Positions 1 through 10,516 of a stretch of 64,000 nt of DNA are shown here, one piece after another. Numbering within the stretch: the first letter of the stretch is position 1; every line of letters starts with the position of its first letter. Made by a program: the position numbers and the translations under genes. Under the pieces are notes generated by a model. The model was given only the letters and a program-made list of their open reading frames with translations, was not told the origin of the DNA and searched no databases. The DNA lies in the NCBI RefSeq assembly GCF_029784135.1, contig NC_073746.1, positions 228,793,882 to 228,857,881 on the forward strand, given 5' to 3'. Origin of the DNA: Toxorhynchites rutilus septentrionalis (Eukaryota > Arthropoda > Insecta > Diptera > Culicidae).

Positions 1-603
1 TGTCACTTTTTTGCAAATGCTTAATTATATAATTATAACATCATTTACAGGTATCGATACAGCCTATAATCGATACCTGTAAATGATGTTAAAATGAAGG
101 CTATAACCCAAAAAATTCCAGGGTTTGGATTGTTCAATTATTTATAACATTGAGGTTCAGTAAATTTTCATTTGAAACTGAAGTGTGGAATTTGAATCAT
201 GCGTAGAAACTTGATTCATATTCCGAACACTACTTCAATATTAATTTTAATGAATATTTCGGCATAAAATATATTTTTTTCCTCCCATTTATTGTAGGTT
301 TATACATTCTCTAGGACTTAACATGAAAATTACAAACAAAATAGTTGAAATAACTACAAAAACTGAAAAATGGATGATGCTCGTTTTTTAGTAAATTTGC
401 TAACACAAACATTTTATCATTGATTTTGACTGTCACTTTTTTGCAAGTGTCTAATTTAATAAATTATAGAATGTATAAATACCTGTAAATGGTGTCAAAA
501 CTAAGCCTATATCTCAGAGAATATTACATAAAAGTTTAGTAAATTTACATTTAAAAATGAAGTGTTCGGAATTTGAGACTGTTCGGAATATGAGACATAA
601 CGG
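1..603. repeat. Diverged direct-repeat pair, probably part of an old DNA transposon
   Basis: Two related segments lie about 430 bp apart: one begins at position 1 and the other at 431, both opening with tgtcacttttttgcaa and running through a taaatg(a/g)tgt block into a ttcagtaaatt/tttagtaaattt block. The second ends in a gttcggaatttgagac / gttcggaatatgagac doublet (557-597). Motifs of this kind recur at the ends of mosquito IS630-Tc1-mariner-type elements, but no open frame is present and I cannot define both termini. The order of matching blocks is seen directly; assignment to a transposon is inference. Confidence 0.4.
37..90. repeat. Perfect 22-bp inverted repeat with 10-nt loop
   Basis: Positions 37-58 and 69-90 are exact reverse complements, separated by a 10-nt loop (59-68). 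The arm contains the palindromic core atcgat. It sits inside the first copy of the direct repeat above; the second copy near 480-500 has only one arm-like segment. It could be a local inverted duplication or a hairpin end of a DNA element. Confidence 0.85.
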
Positions 604-800
604 TACTAGACTAGTGAAATGTATAGAAATTTCTGGTTAAAAAATGACTATATCCTTTAGTCGTTCCTTCGTTAAATTGAAGATAGTTCTGCTAGCGATA
701 CATCATTTTATGTATCCCAAACCTTAAGTGATTTTTCAGAAGATTCTCTTTAGGTGCTGGGGGAAACGTCGGAAGAAATTTGTGGAATTCCAAAGTTGTA

Positions 801-1060
801 GGGGGTCTTCGTAGCCTAATTGGTTGCGTGTCCGCTACTAAGCGAACAATCATGAGTTTATAACTCAGGGCCCTCGACTGACCATCTTTGTGTGTTATTC
901 TAGCTACTACGTTCATGCATCAATCATCATGTGATGGTGATCCCAGCCTCTCACTCCACACAGATGGATATGCTAAAGTCTAATACATAAAAATGTGTAT
1001 CGATGAGATAGGAAAAACTCTTAGGCCTAAATGACTACTGTGTAATATACAACATGAGAA
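801..1060 (+). mobile_element. tRNA-headed SINE (putative)
   Basis: A pol III box A match, TAGCCTAATTGG, lies at 812-823 and fits the TRGYNNARNNGG consensus. A decayed box B-like stretch, gagtttataactc, follows about 40 bp downstream (853-865). The body then runs through ggccctcgactgacca and a polypyrimidine section before fading into AT-rich DNA. The arrangement matches the tRNA-derived SINEs common in Aedes. It is not a working tRNA gene because no cloverleaf can be closed. The 3' boundary is approximate and no target-site duplication was found. Confidence 0.5.
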
Positions 1061-2040
1061 AAATGTACACGATAAATTCGGCTCTGTTACAGCTGAATTG
1101 CTAGATGAATCTAATAATAAAATAAAAACAGATGGGATAAAAAAAACTTTATAGAAAACAAATCTTCTATGAATGTTGGAATGTTTGGTTTTGTTCTAGG
1201 TTTATTTCACTCAATAAAGTTCTTAGAAAAAAAATGTTTAATTTCTTTTTGGCTTGCTTGTTCTGTTTTCAATCCTTAACTATTTGATCAGTCTAGTTCT
1301 TGGGTACAAGGAACTCGAGATGTAATCATTCAGATTAAATCATTCTGAAGAGCTCCTCATGGTGAATGGTCGGTAGCTGTTAGACAAAAAAAAAGATTTT
1401 TCGGATTCGGAACCGGGCAAGAATTCGGGACCAATAGGCCTTGTTAGAAACCGAGGGTTTCTAAATGGACGAAGAGAGACTTATTTTGCTAAAGAGATGC
1501 AGGAAGATGGTTTTCCTGATTGGAGGAAGGCTCTTGAAAAGAGAATAACCGACATAATCAGGAGCCATGTACCCCGTGAAAGTCCACTCTAGCTCATCAA
1601 AAAAAGAATCCTTATTATACTCACCATTCAGATTGGTATCAAAGCAAAGAAAAGAACTTGGTTGAGTAAAATGGGGTCTTTCTCACCAATGATTTTTTCC
1701 AGTAAATTACCACGATGATTAGTAAAAGCCCCAACGATTAGAATGATAATTGGAATCAACAGTTGTAATGGCCAGGATACAGTTATTCGGTATCATATTA
1801 TTGTAGGTTTTTCACGATGCCTTTGATATGATTGATTCCTTCATTTTGTAGAATGGAATCATCTAGATACAAGCCCTTCATTAACGAGCTCAGTCGTTGA
1901 AGAAGATCAAAGCTCCATTTGACATTCGTTGAACATTATATAGAAACTACAAACAAATTTATTGAACGCATGTTTTCTAACATTGTTACTTTCATGCAAA
2001 TCATTACTGCAGCCCAAAAAAGACCACAAGTCTAGAGTTC
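1061..2040. other. AT-rich spacer, no gene seen
   Basis: Short homopolymers and AT-rich sequence with no convincing open frame. A stretch at 1485-1590 could encode a few residues but has no recognisable domain. I see nothing further that I can name. Confidence 0.5.
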
Positions 2041-3450
2041 AAGATACCAGACAATGTACGCCATTCGCCGTGCCGCCGTCAGTTCCCTCAAACTGATAGC
2101 ACGCGCGTTCCGTCGTGCTCTCTGTGGTTCGTTAAGGCTAATAGCGCTATTTAATTTAATTTTATATTCTATTTGCTCGTTGGATTTAGCTGCGGCTGTA
2201 AGTTGTGAACACATATCACAGAGTGGAAGCTACCGAAGTTCGCCCCTCCGGATGGTCCAACCGCAGTAATGCCTCAGGTCATAAGATAGACGCACAGTTC
2301 CCCAGCCCTTCGTCCCTTTCCCGGGTTGTAATGTTGCGGCGGCAAAATAATAACCAAAAACGCGTGCCGACGCGGTCATTCAGCACTGGTAGCTGCCGCT
2401 ACCGTCCTTTGTGGTCTTTGCGGTCATCTCACGCGACGATAGATTTACATCGCTATGCTCGCTGTGAGATTATTCCGCTCCGCTAACATATTAGGGCGCG
2501 CGCAAAGATTTATTTTAGGCGGCCATTCTAGAGAGAAAGAAGAAACAACTTCAATGGTAAATGGAGCAATGCTCGCTGCCGCGGAAATTCCGTGATTTAT
2601 TATCCCATTTGGAGATGTTATAATTTAAGGTGAACTTTGCTCTATCCAAACCGTGACAATTCCCGAATAATATCGTTCTGCTTATTATACATATTCCCGG
2701 CGAACGCATGTATTATCATTGTCATCAATAGAAGTGCCATTTTCATTCGCAGCCTGTCATATTTGCAAACCGAACGATTCACTGATCATTATTCGAACTG
2801 ATTCGAAGCGGCGGAATTTTATTCATTGAATTTTCTCAGTTTAGAGAACCAGGCTTATGGAGGTATCATATGTGTTCTGATTTCCTACCGGTTTGTGTGA
2901 TAGGTGGCATTTTGTCATTATTTTATTGCTGTCGAAGCACCTCCATAAATGGAAATATCAGCCAGTTCGAGTTGATAGCTCTGATCCCTATGCCTTTACT
3001 GCTGTACGACTATATGTGGAATTTTGCATCTTTGGATGAATGAACAATATGTTTGAAAAGCTAATCTGATTTGATTGCGTTACGTGAGGTACAACCGTCT
3101 TGTCTGCGTCTCAACGGTGCATAGAACTAGACAAACACCGTTAGTGAGCCACGAGTCTTTTTCTGTCGCAATCGCATCAAATTTGATTTATCACTGCTTT
3201 GACTCAAATTACAAAGCACGTCTTCCTTGTGACCCAAATGAACTCATGCTCTGCTAACATTAATTGAATATTATTCTCAGAAAAGCATCCTTTCTCTTTT
3301 CCTGCTTTGCATTTCGCCGTTTGTCTGATTGCACATAACGTAGTCAGCCCCAACGATGGCTGAAACTAAATATCATCAACCGATCGCAGGATTTATATGA
3401 TGGCGAGAGAGTGAATGATCTGTTGTGCATTTATTTCAAGCGCATTGCAC
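2041..3450. other. GC-richer, apparently non-repetitive island
   Basis: Compared with the flanks this stretch is richer in GC and lower in homopolymer runs, especially 2050-2520 with several CG-rich blocks. Open frames of 60-93 codons exist on both strands (for example 2205-2486 plus), but they overlap one another, lack a recognisable domain and look like chance frames in GC-rich DNA. It could be conserved non-coding or regulatory sequence. Nothing in it resembles the transposon families found elsewhere in the window. Confidence 0.4.
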
Positions 3451-3453
3451 ATA

Positions 3454-3595
3454 CACCCAGTTTTTTTTACGCGGGGGATACGTACCTCGTAAAAAACCGC
3501 GTTAATTGTAAAATCCGCGTTAAAAACCAGGTCACCTAAAATCTACGTAAGCATCGTGATAGAGTTCGGCAAAACCGTGAAAAAAAACCTGGGTG
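3454..3595. mobile_element. 142-bp MITE, CACCCAG...TIR family, TA target duplication
   Basis: The element starts CACCCAG plus a T-run and ACGCG, and ends with an A-run, CCTGGGTG, in inverted orientation. It is flanked by TA on both sides (3452-3453 and 3596-3597). The interior has several 'ccgcgttaa' and 'aaaatccgcg' blocks. The same termini bound the larger element at 25118-25524. TA duplication is characteristic of the IS630-Tc1-mariner superfamily. No coding capacity. Confidence 0.8.
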
Positions 3596-3597
3596 TA

Positions 3598-4734
3598 TAA
3601 CGTAAACGTCAACGTAAAGTCGACTGTTCTCTTCCTGGCGACATCGAATTTTAAACGTTGGTGCTTGTGAATGCGCTCATTAAATTGCCCTGGGAAAATA
3701 TTCGATGTTACGTTCCTTTACGTTGAGTTTACATCGATGTTACATTGCACGCGTATCACACTTAATTCAATTTTCTCCGTTTCCACTGAATAATTCCCAC
3801 TACCGTCGCACTCTGCTATGCTGATGCTGAAACAATTATTATGATTATGAATTATAAATTTTGAAAAGCATAAAGCACCGCAAATCAAAGCACTGTGAGA
3901 AAGCATGAAAGCGACATAAACACCGTGCAATCAGTCAATCAAGAGATTTATCTGTTATTTTCTCATCCGCTTCACTTCGCAGTGCTAATGTGGCCCAGAA
4001 TCCGCGAATGGGTCGCGGATCGTCGGTAAATGTACCGAAGCAATGCACCGGCAATTCATCGTACCGTCCTATATGAAGGGAAACAAGGTTTCTGCTACCC
4101 ACGCTGCGCTAGCGTTTCTTTTGGAATTAAAGGAAGACATTTCACAGATAGCATGTTACAGTTACTGTTACGGCGAATCTGTTGTACCGGCTCTATAATT
4201 TTAGGATATCTGTTATTTTACCCAACCATGTGTGTAGAATGACCTCAAAAGATTCTCAAATTGTTGCGAGATGCAATACATAAAAGCATCAACAAATTTC
4301 GGTGAAAAAATAAATGGAGACAGCAAAACCTCTTACTTTTTATCTTAACCCAATATTCGTAAACAATCCTACCGTTTCAATCCTTTTTATGATTTCCTTC
4401 TTGTAGAGTTAATTTTTTAATGATTCATTTCACAATTGAAGGAGAAAATCATGGAAAAGAATTGAAAAGATAGATTTGTTTATGAATATTTGGGCAACGT
4501 AAATCATGATCTAGAATAATTTAAAAATGTTTGAAAGTCCAAAAATAAGTATTTAATATTAAGTTGGGAAAAAAGTATTCCATTATTTTCTCGGTAGCTT
4601 TTCTCGCAAAAATAGGTACATTTTACACTTTTTTCTTTTATAAATGCGAAAATACAAGCCAGGCCGCTGAAATTGTGAATGGTGTTTATGGTTCCGATAC
4701 TGCAACAGTAAAATACACGCAATTTAATTATTTT
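3598..4734. other. Spacer without recognisable genes
   Basis: Mixed-complexity DNA. Short frames (3718-3930 minus, 4030-4242 plus, 4504-4755 minus) show no domain and no codon structure I would trust. The last part, 4700-4735, contains the AT-rich tail of the retrotransposon that follows. Confidence 0.5.
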
Positions 4735-4834
4735 TTTAAGGCAGACTTGTCTCACTTCTTAACTAGGCGAACCTAGCCAGAATTTTCAGGGACTATGCTC
4801 TGCGGAATGCATGTATCTGCATGCTCGTGCTGTT

Positions 4835-6154
4835 TTAGTCCTGACCGAGGAATTGTCGGACAATCGCGCAGGTGCTAAGGATGACCGACTTTTGGATGCC
4901 GGCCAATTCCTTCTCGATGTTCAACACCTTTAGCGCTTCCAGAAGTGTCTTCGGGATAATTCCAGTTCCAGAGAGAACGACTGGAACAATTCTTGGGACC
5001 TCCCTTAGCTCCCACAGTTCCTTGAGCTCCACGGCCAATGTTCGGTACTTGCAGATTTTGCGACCGTGGGTCTCCTCCAGATTCTGGTTCAGTGGAATAG
5101 CGACATCGATGATGGTGACTTTGCGGTCGCTCTTGTCGTAAACCATTATATCTGGGCGGTTGTGGTGGATGGAGAAGTCGGTCAGAACAGTGCGATCCCA
5201 GTACAGCTTGAAACGGTAATTTTCCAGGACAGGTGCAGGCAGGTACCGGTAGTTTGGTACGATGTCTTCCAGTAGAGCACATTGCAGCGCCAGTTGTCGA
5301 TGAACAATACGAGCCACGTTGTTGTGGCGCTCGGTGTAGACTGCGTTGGCCAAAACGGGACAGCCTCTCATAATGTACTCTATGTTTTCACCTGGTTGAT
5401 GGCACATCCGGCAAATGTCATCAACGTATTGATGCCAGACGTACCACCTGTAGTTTCTCGTCGGCATTATCCTGTCCTGGATGGCTATCATGTCGGCTTT
5501 CACTACTGAAGAGAGTTCACCACGCGTTAGCCACAGATTAGATGCGGCCTTGTCGACGTGTGGCCGGTCCAGTTGATGAGGGTGGTTACCATGCACTGCC
5601 TTCTGCGTCCAAGCTGCAATCTTCTCCTCCACTGTCTGCAGATTGCAGTTGAGTTGGTACTCCGCTTGCGCCAAATGCAAAGCGCTGTATCCTCTTTCAG
5701 CGGCGCAGACAGCCCGGTATAGCGCGTTTTGGTTGGCGCGTTCTGCGAAGTACTCGCGCAGTTGTTGTACCTGGGCAACACACAGTACAGATATGTCGAC
5801 TATTCCAAGTCCCCCTTCTTTGCGTGGTAGTGAAACTCTCTCCAGTGCCGATTGAGGATGGTGCATTCCGGCCTCTTTGGATGCTTTCCTCATCCTCCTC
5901 TCAAGGTCCTCTAGGTCAGTTTTGCTCCATTTGACTACACCAAAACTGAAGGACAGCAGGGGAACCCCGAATGTGTTGATAGCGCGTACCTTGTTCCCCG
6001 CGTTGAGGAAAGTCCTCAGGATACAGTTCACTCGACTCAAGAACTTGTCTCGCAGCTCCGTCTTGATGTCGGAGTAGCGAATCCCGGTGAGCTGTCGGAA
6101 TCCAAGATATTTATAGGATTCGCCACGAACCATGTCTCTTATAAACCATGTCAC
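4835..6154 (-). pseudogene. RLE retrotransposon ORF: RT thumb, zinc knuckle, restriction-like endonuclease
   Basis: This frame encodes about 439 residues of the C-terminal part of the element polyprotein. An RT-type segment with KYLGFRQ is near residue 15. A CCHC-like knuckle follows with C248, C251 and C265, but the expected histidine is replaced by tyrosine at 260. The endonuclease core has RPD at 333-335 and IIDVAIP with aspartate 350, matching the PD-(D/E)xK-type endonuclease of R2/R4-like elements, which nicks target DNA to prime reverse transcription. The frame overlaps the upstream RT frame by about 40 bp (6111-6154), so a frameshift separates them. With the lost histidine and several other breaks, the copy is dead. 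Confidence 0.85.
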
Positions 6155-6605
6155 AGCGACACTTGTCGAGGCCGAACTCCATGCAGATGTCCCTGCTTAT
6201 GTTTTCGACAACCCGGATAGCTACACCTAGACGCTGACGTGAATCAGCGTAGACCTTGAGATCGTCCATGTAGAAGGTATGGGTCACTTCTTCGTGGGCA
6301 CCGTCGCCATACCTTATTTTATTGCCATGACCATTTCTATTGAGCGTCCTACTGAGGGGGTTCAGTGCCAGACAAAACCAAAGCGGGCTGAAAGAGTCGC
6401 CTTGGAATATCCCCCTCTTTATCTGCAGCGTTCTAGACTGCAACACATTTTCCCCATCACTAAGGTGCAGAGACGTGCTCCACTGCCTCATCGCATGCTG
6501 CAGGAACCTAACGACGGCGAGGTCAATTTTGTAGAGCTCCAATACCCGGACGAGAAACGAGTGAGGTATGGAGTCATAGGCCTTCCTGTAATCGATGTAG
6601 GCCAT
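6111..6605 (-). pseudogene. RLE retrotransposon ORF: RT palm motifs A to C
   Basis: About 164 residues carrying the catalytic core of reverse transcriptase: motif A around IDYRKAYDS right at the start, motif B in the GIFQGDSFSP stretch, and motif C as FYMDDLKVYA, keeping both aspartates. The frame opens abruptly because the upstream coding sequence was displaced to 10601 and beyond by the inserted LINE. Downstream it is shifted relative to 4835-6154. The apparent methionine start is internal, not a true initiation site. Confidence 0.85.
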
Positions 6606-6609
6606 ACTT
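6596..6609. repeat. Target-site duplication, left copy (14 bp)
   Basis: The sequence tgtaggccatactt occurs here, directly before the LINE poly-T run, and again at 10587-10600 directly after the LINE 5' end. Such a duplication flanking a LINE is produced by target-primed reverse transcription. The last t is ambiguous because it merges with the poly-T. Confidence 0.9.
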
Positions 6610-6634
6610 TTTTTTTTTTTTTTTTTTTTTTTTT
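6608..6634 (-). repeat. LINE poly-A tail (poly-T on plus strand)
   Basis: An uninterrupted run of 27 T on the plus strand is the 3' tail of the minus-strand LINE. Its pure state agrees with a young insertion. Confidence 0.9.
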
Positions 6635-6899
6635 ATAGAGGTGAGGAACGCTCTTCCAGCCTTATCTGGGAAGGGATAACCCAGACGTCGAGTGGGGATC
6701 GCACCCACAAAAACCAAGCCCTCTACTCGTAGCCTCATTCCCCCCGGGACCACATCTAGGCGACTACTTCAGGGGGCGGCTGTGCTCATGCACTTCACGA
6801 GTTTTCAACGCTAACTAGCGTTGATCCTTCCCTTTTTCTCTATACATCTCATTTACGTTTCCGTTGTACTCCGCCACGCACATCTGCTGCACAGGCTTC

Positions 6900-7504
6900 C
6901 TTTTACCCGTCGAGACGTGTACCGATTAGGAATTGCCCTCCAACTTGACGCGCAACCCGTCACAGTCACCCTCGCGGGGTTTCTCACCTGTCGAGATGTG
7001 AACCGATTAGGAAGCGCCCTCCATCTTGACGCGCGCCCCGTCACAGCCACCCTCGCAGGATTTCTCTTCCCAACGGAGCGCCGATTAGGCAGTGCCCTCC
7101 AACATAACGCGCACTCCGTCACAGCAACTCTCGTGGGGTACCCGCCGATTTGATGATGCTCTCCTAGGCTCTCGCTCCGCCGAAACGATCCTCGCAATGT
7201 TCCTCTCTCCATCCACCAACAGGCATTGCCAGCATTTTCTTGACCCTGCTCTCCAGATTCCGCTTACCCGTCGAGACGTGTACCGATTAGGAATTGCCCT
7301 CCAGCTTGACGCGCAATCCGTCACAGTCACCCTCGCGGGGTTTCTCACCTGTCGAGACGTGAACCGATTAGGAAGCGCCCTCCAACTTGACGCGCGCCCC
7401 GTCACAGCCACCCTCGCAGGATTTCTCTTCCCAACGGAGCGCCGATTAGGCAGTGCCCTCCAACATAACGCGCACTCCGTCACAACGACTCTCGTGGGGT
7501 ACTA
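6900..7504 (-). repeat. Minisatellite in the LINE 3' UTR: two blocks of three ~80-bp monomers
   Basis: Block one (6904-7140) and block two (7265-7501) are nearly identical at an offset of 361 bp and are separated by about 122 bp of other sequence (7141-7264). Each block holds three related monomers of about 80 bp, sharing ccgattagg, tgccctccaa and ccgtcaca cores. The third monomer of each block is the most diverged. The arrangement means an internal triplication followed by block duplication. Frames reading through it in both directions are products of the repeat and are not genes. Confidence 0.9.
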
Positions 7505-7543
7505 CACTTTGCAACAGCCCTCGCATTTGTTCCTCTTCTATGG

Positions 7544-10516
7544 TCAGGGGTTATTACTACGCTGGTCGGCCCTCCACTTCCGCTGTAGCTCGGACATGAT
7601 GTGTATGATTACACTGTTCACAGCGTTCCAGGTGCCCTCATCGCGACACATTTTCTCTACTATGTTCCCGGCATGAAGGGCAGGCAGCCCCTCGCGTCTT
7701 GCGGTGAACCTGGGACACACAAATACCACGTGTTCTGGTGTTTCCTCCACATCTTCACACTCCGGACAGAGTGGCGACGTTGCGTGCCCGAACCGGTGCA
7801 AATATTGCCTGAAGCAGCCATGTCCAGACAGGAACTGTGTCAGATGAAAATTCACCTCCCCGTGCTTCCTGTTCAGCCAGGTCGATAGTACCGGTATGAG
7901 CCCATACGTCCACCTGCCTTTCTCCGCCGTGTCCCATTCCTGCTGCCACTTCAAGAGTGATTCTACTCTCGCTGTTTTCCGGATACCCCTGATTTCCTTT
8001 CGTCTGTAGCACTCTCTGTCTTCCGCCAGAGTGATGCCAATAGGGATCATGCCGGCGATAACGCAGACTGCCTCCAACGAGATCGTCCTATGCGCGCTCG
8101 CAACTCGCATCGCCATGAGCCGAAACGTACGGTCCAGTTTTCTACGATTCCGGTGGGTTTCGAGAGCCGCAGACCAGGCTGGTGCTCCGTACCGCAGTAT
8201 GGACGAGGATACAGCAGCCAGGAGACGCCTTTTGCTACTGCAAGGTCCTGCGTTATTCGGCATTATTCTCGCTATCGCGCTAATGGACTTCTCTGCTTTC
8301 TCGCAGACGTAGTCGACGTGGTTGTTGAAATTCAGCCGGTCGTCGATCATAACTCCCAAATATTTCAACCTACGCTTAGAAGGTATCACGTGTTCCCCGA
8401 CTGTAATTTCCGCTCGCTGCACGGCTTTGCAGTTACTCACCAACAATACTTCCGTTTTATTATGAGCAATCTGCAGTTTCGCTGCTTGCATCCAGTTCTC
8501 TACTGAGACGATGGACTCGATTGCAAGCATCTTCACCTCTTCGAGTGTCTCGCCTGCCACTGTGAGAGCGATATCATCCGCGAAGCCCACGATCTCCACG
8601 CCTTTGGGAAGCTTCAGATTCAGTACACCGTTATACATTACGTTCCAGAGCGTTGGGCCCAGGATAGAGCCTTGTGGTACGCCGGCCGTTATATTCAACA
8701 TTGTCCGCCCCATGCTCGTCTCGTAGACTAGGACGCGGTTCTGAAAGTAGCTTCCTAGAATTCTGCACAGGTACCCAGGAACCTTCATACGGTGTAGGGA
8801 CTCGGCAATGGCTTCCCAGCTAGCGCTGTTGAAAGCATTCCTCACGTCGATCGTTACTATAGCACAATGTCGGTCGCCCCTCCGCTTTTGCTGTGATGCC
8901 TTCTCTGCTTTTTCAACCACTGTCCGGATAGCATCAACGGTGGACCTGCCTTTCCGGAATCCAAACTGCATCTTTGACAGACCATGGTCACTCTCCGTAC
9001 ATTTCGTCAGTCTGTTGAGGATAATCCTTTCCAAGAGTTTCCCGAGCGTATCCAGCAGGCATATAGGCCTATAGGATGTTGGTACCCCCGGGGGCTTTCC
9101 TGGTTTTGGCAGCAACACTAACTTTTGGATCTTCCATTTCTTAGGAAAGTGACCATCATCCAGGCATTTCTGTAGCACTATCCTGATGATGTCCGGGAAC
9201 GCCTGAATCGCCGTTTTCAAGGCCGCGTTGGGGATTCCGTCGGGGCCGGGCGCTTTCTTTACCTGCAGTCTCTTCGCCACTGCTACCAGTTCTTCATTGG
9301 AAACTTGAGAACGTTCGGTAGCTATTTCGGCGTACGGTGTCGGTGGCCATATCGTAGGATCATGCATCGGAAATAAACCCTCCACAATGACCTTCAGCTT
9401 CTCGGGACACGATTCGACGGGCGTCACAGGTCCTCTGATCTTCGCCATCACGACTCGATACGCGTTGCCCCATGGGTTGGCATCTGCCTCTCGGCACAGC
9501 TCCTTAAAACAGTTCGCTTTGCTCATTGTAATTTCCCGTTTCAAGGCGGCTCTAGCTGCTCGGTACACCGTATTACGTTCCTCTCTATCAGCACTGTTTC
9601 GTGCTCTCTGAGCGCGTCTTCTGGCTCGAAGACAGCTAGCGCGAAGGTTGCGGAGAGAGTCGTTCCACCAGTAAGCTGGGCGTCTTCCATTTTTTGGTGC
9701 AACTTTCCTCGGCATGGTAGTGTCGCATGCTCTCACCAGTAGATCTGTCAACTTTTCTGCGTTCCAATCTGAAACTCCGCTATCTAGACGAAGTGCTTCG
9801 ACGAAAAGGTCCTTGTCGAAAGCATTCGTCTTCCACTTCCGCTCACAGCTTGTTGTCCTCCGAACTCGCACGTGGTTTCGTTGACCGATTCTGTACCGGA
9901 TCGCCTGGTGATCACTGTGCGTATACGACTCGCACACTTTCCACTCCGTACTCGCCAACAGCGACGGACTGCAAAAAGTAACGTCGATGATGGATTCGCG
10001 CCCATCTTTCCGGAAAGTGCTGGTGGTACCTTCGTTCAGTAACGTTACTTCCAGCTTTGCTAGAGCTTCCAGTAGACTGTACCCTCTGATGTTGGTGCAT
10101 CTACTTCCCCACTCCACCGCCCATGCGTTGAAGTCGCCTCCAATGACGATCGGTGTTCTACCAATTAGTTCCTCGGTCATTGCGTCTAGCATCTGGTGGA
10201 ATTGATCAGTTGTCCATCTCGGGGGTGCGTAGCAACTACACATGAAGATTCCATTAATTTTGGCGATTACGAAACCTTCATGTGAACCTCCAACCACTTC
10301 CTGGATAGGATATCTGCCCATCACCTGTATTGCAGCAATCCCTAAACTATCCGTCGCCCAGCTGCCGTTATCACGGGGTACTCGGTACGGCTCCGCTATG
10401 ATTGCAACGTCGCATTTTGTCTCTGTTGTCGACTGCCACAACAGTTGCTGAGCTGTGTTGCAATGGTTCAGATTGATCTGAATTATCTCCGTTACTGCGA
10501 TTCTGCTAACGCCTTC
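7544..10516 (-). CDS. LINE ORF2: endonuclease/reverse transcriptase (apparently intact)
   Basis: An open frame of about 990 codons. Numbering from the codon at 10441, the APE-type endonuclease carries AEPYR (16-20), GGDFNAWA (101-108) and SDHQAI (176-181), all the expected catalytic blocks. RT begins near APGPDG (397-402), with motif A aspartate 532, GVPQGS (587-592) and FADD (620-623). A C-terminal CCHC knuckle, CPEC...H...C, lies at about 892-909. The enzyme nicks target DNA and copies the LINE RNA into it. The frame extends upstream of 10441 to a stop at 10517-10519 and encodes the conserved INLNH endonuclease start, but has no ATG there. It overlaps ORF1 by about 25 bp, so initiation by reinitiation or frameshifting at the overlap is likely, as in R1 elements. 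Confidence 0.9.
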   Translation of the reverse strand, partial: EGVSRIAVTEIIQINLNHCNTAQQLLWQSTTETKCDVAIIAEPYRVPRDNGSWATDSLGIAAIQVMGRYPIQEVVGGSHEGFVIAKINGIFMCSCYAPPRWTTDQFHQMLDAMTEELIGRTPIVIGGDFNAWAVEWGSRCTNIRGYSLLEALAKLEVTLLNEGTTSTFRKDGRESIIDVTFCSPSLLASTEWKVCESYTHSDHQAIRYRIGQRNHVRVRRTTSCERKWKTNAFDKDLFVEALRLDSGVSDWNAEKLTDLLVRACDTTMPRKVAPKNGRRPAYWWNDSLRNLRASCLRARRRAQRARNSADREERNTVYRAARAALKREITMSKANCFKELCREADANPWGNAYRVVMAKIRGPVTPVESCPEKLKVIVEGLFPMHDPTIWPPTPYAEIATERSQVSNEELVAVAKRLQVKKAPGPDGIPNAALKTAIQAFPDIIRIVLQKCLDDGHFPKKWKIQKLVLLPKPGKPPGVPTSYRPICLLDTLGKLLERIILNRLTKCTESDHGLSKMQFGFRKGRSTVDAIRTVVEKAEKASQQKRRGDRHCAIVTIDVRNAFNSASWEAIAESLHRMKVPGYLCRILGSYFQNRVLVYETSMGRTMLNITAGVPQGSILGPTLWNVMYNGVLNLKLPKGVEIVGFADDIALTVAGETLEEVKMLAIESIVSVENWMQAAKLQIAHNKTEVLLVSNCKAVQRAEITVGEHVIPSKRRLKYLGVMIDDRLNFNNHVDYVCEKAEKSISAIARIMPNNAGPCSSKRRLLAAVSSSILRYGAPAWSAALETHRNRRKLDRTFRLMAMRVASAHRTISLEAVCVIAGMIPIGITLAEDRECYRRKEIRGIRKTARVESLLKWQQEWDTAEKGRWTYGLIPVLSTWLNRKHGEVNFHLTQFLSGHGCFRQYLHRFGHATSPLCPECEDVEETPEHVVFVCPRFTARREGLPALHAGNIVEKMCRDEGTWNAVNSVIIHIMSELQRKWRADQRSNNP

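Larger units (their letters stand above)
4735..6608 (-). mobile_element. RLE-type non-LTR retrotransposon, 3' half (split by a LINE)
   Basis: This is the 3' portion of a minus-strand non-LTR retrotransposon whose 5' portion resumes at 10587-12725. It holds the RT palm, thumb, a zinc knuckle and a restriction-like endonuclease. The 3' UTR runs from 4834 down to an A-rich tail (T-rich on the plus strand) near 4728-4740. Removing the intervening LINE brings the two halves together inside RT motif A, which shows directly that the LINE inserted into a pre-existing copy. The combination of an N-terminal Myb-like domain, a single ORF and C-terminal RLE fits the R4/Dong/R2-like assemblage; the precise clade is not determinable by eye. 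Confidence 0.85.

Noticed and set aside
801..870. Functional tRNA gene
   Set aside because: Box A is good but box B is degenerate and no acceptor stem or cloverleaf can be formed; a SINE head explains it.
6821..7676. Open frames of 110-194 codons on both strands in the LINE 3' UTR
   Set aside because: They read through the 80-bp minisatellite; repeat periodicity close to a frame-compatible length creates long chance frames. No domain.
4872..10451. Numerous plus-strand frames opposite the two retrotransposon ORFs
   Set aside because: Antisense shadows of the minus-strand coding sequence with no independent homology.
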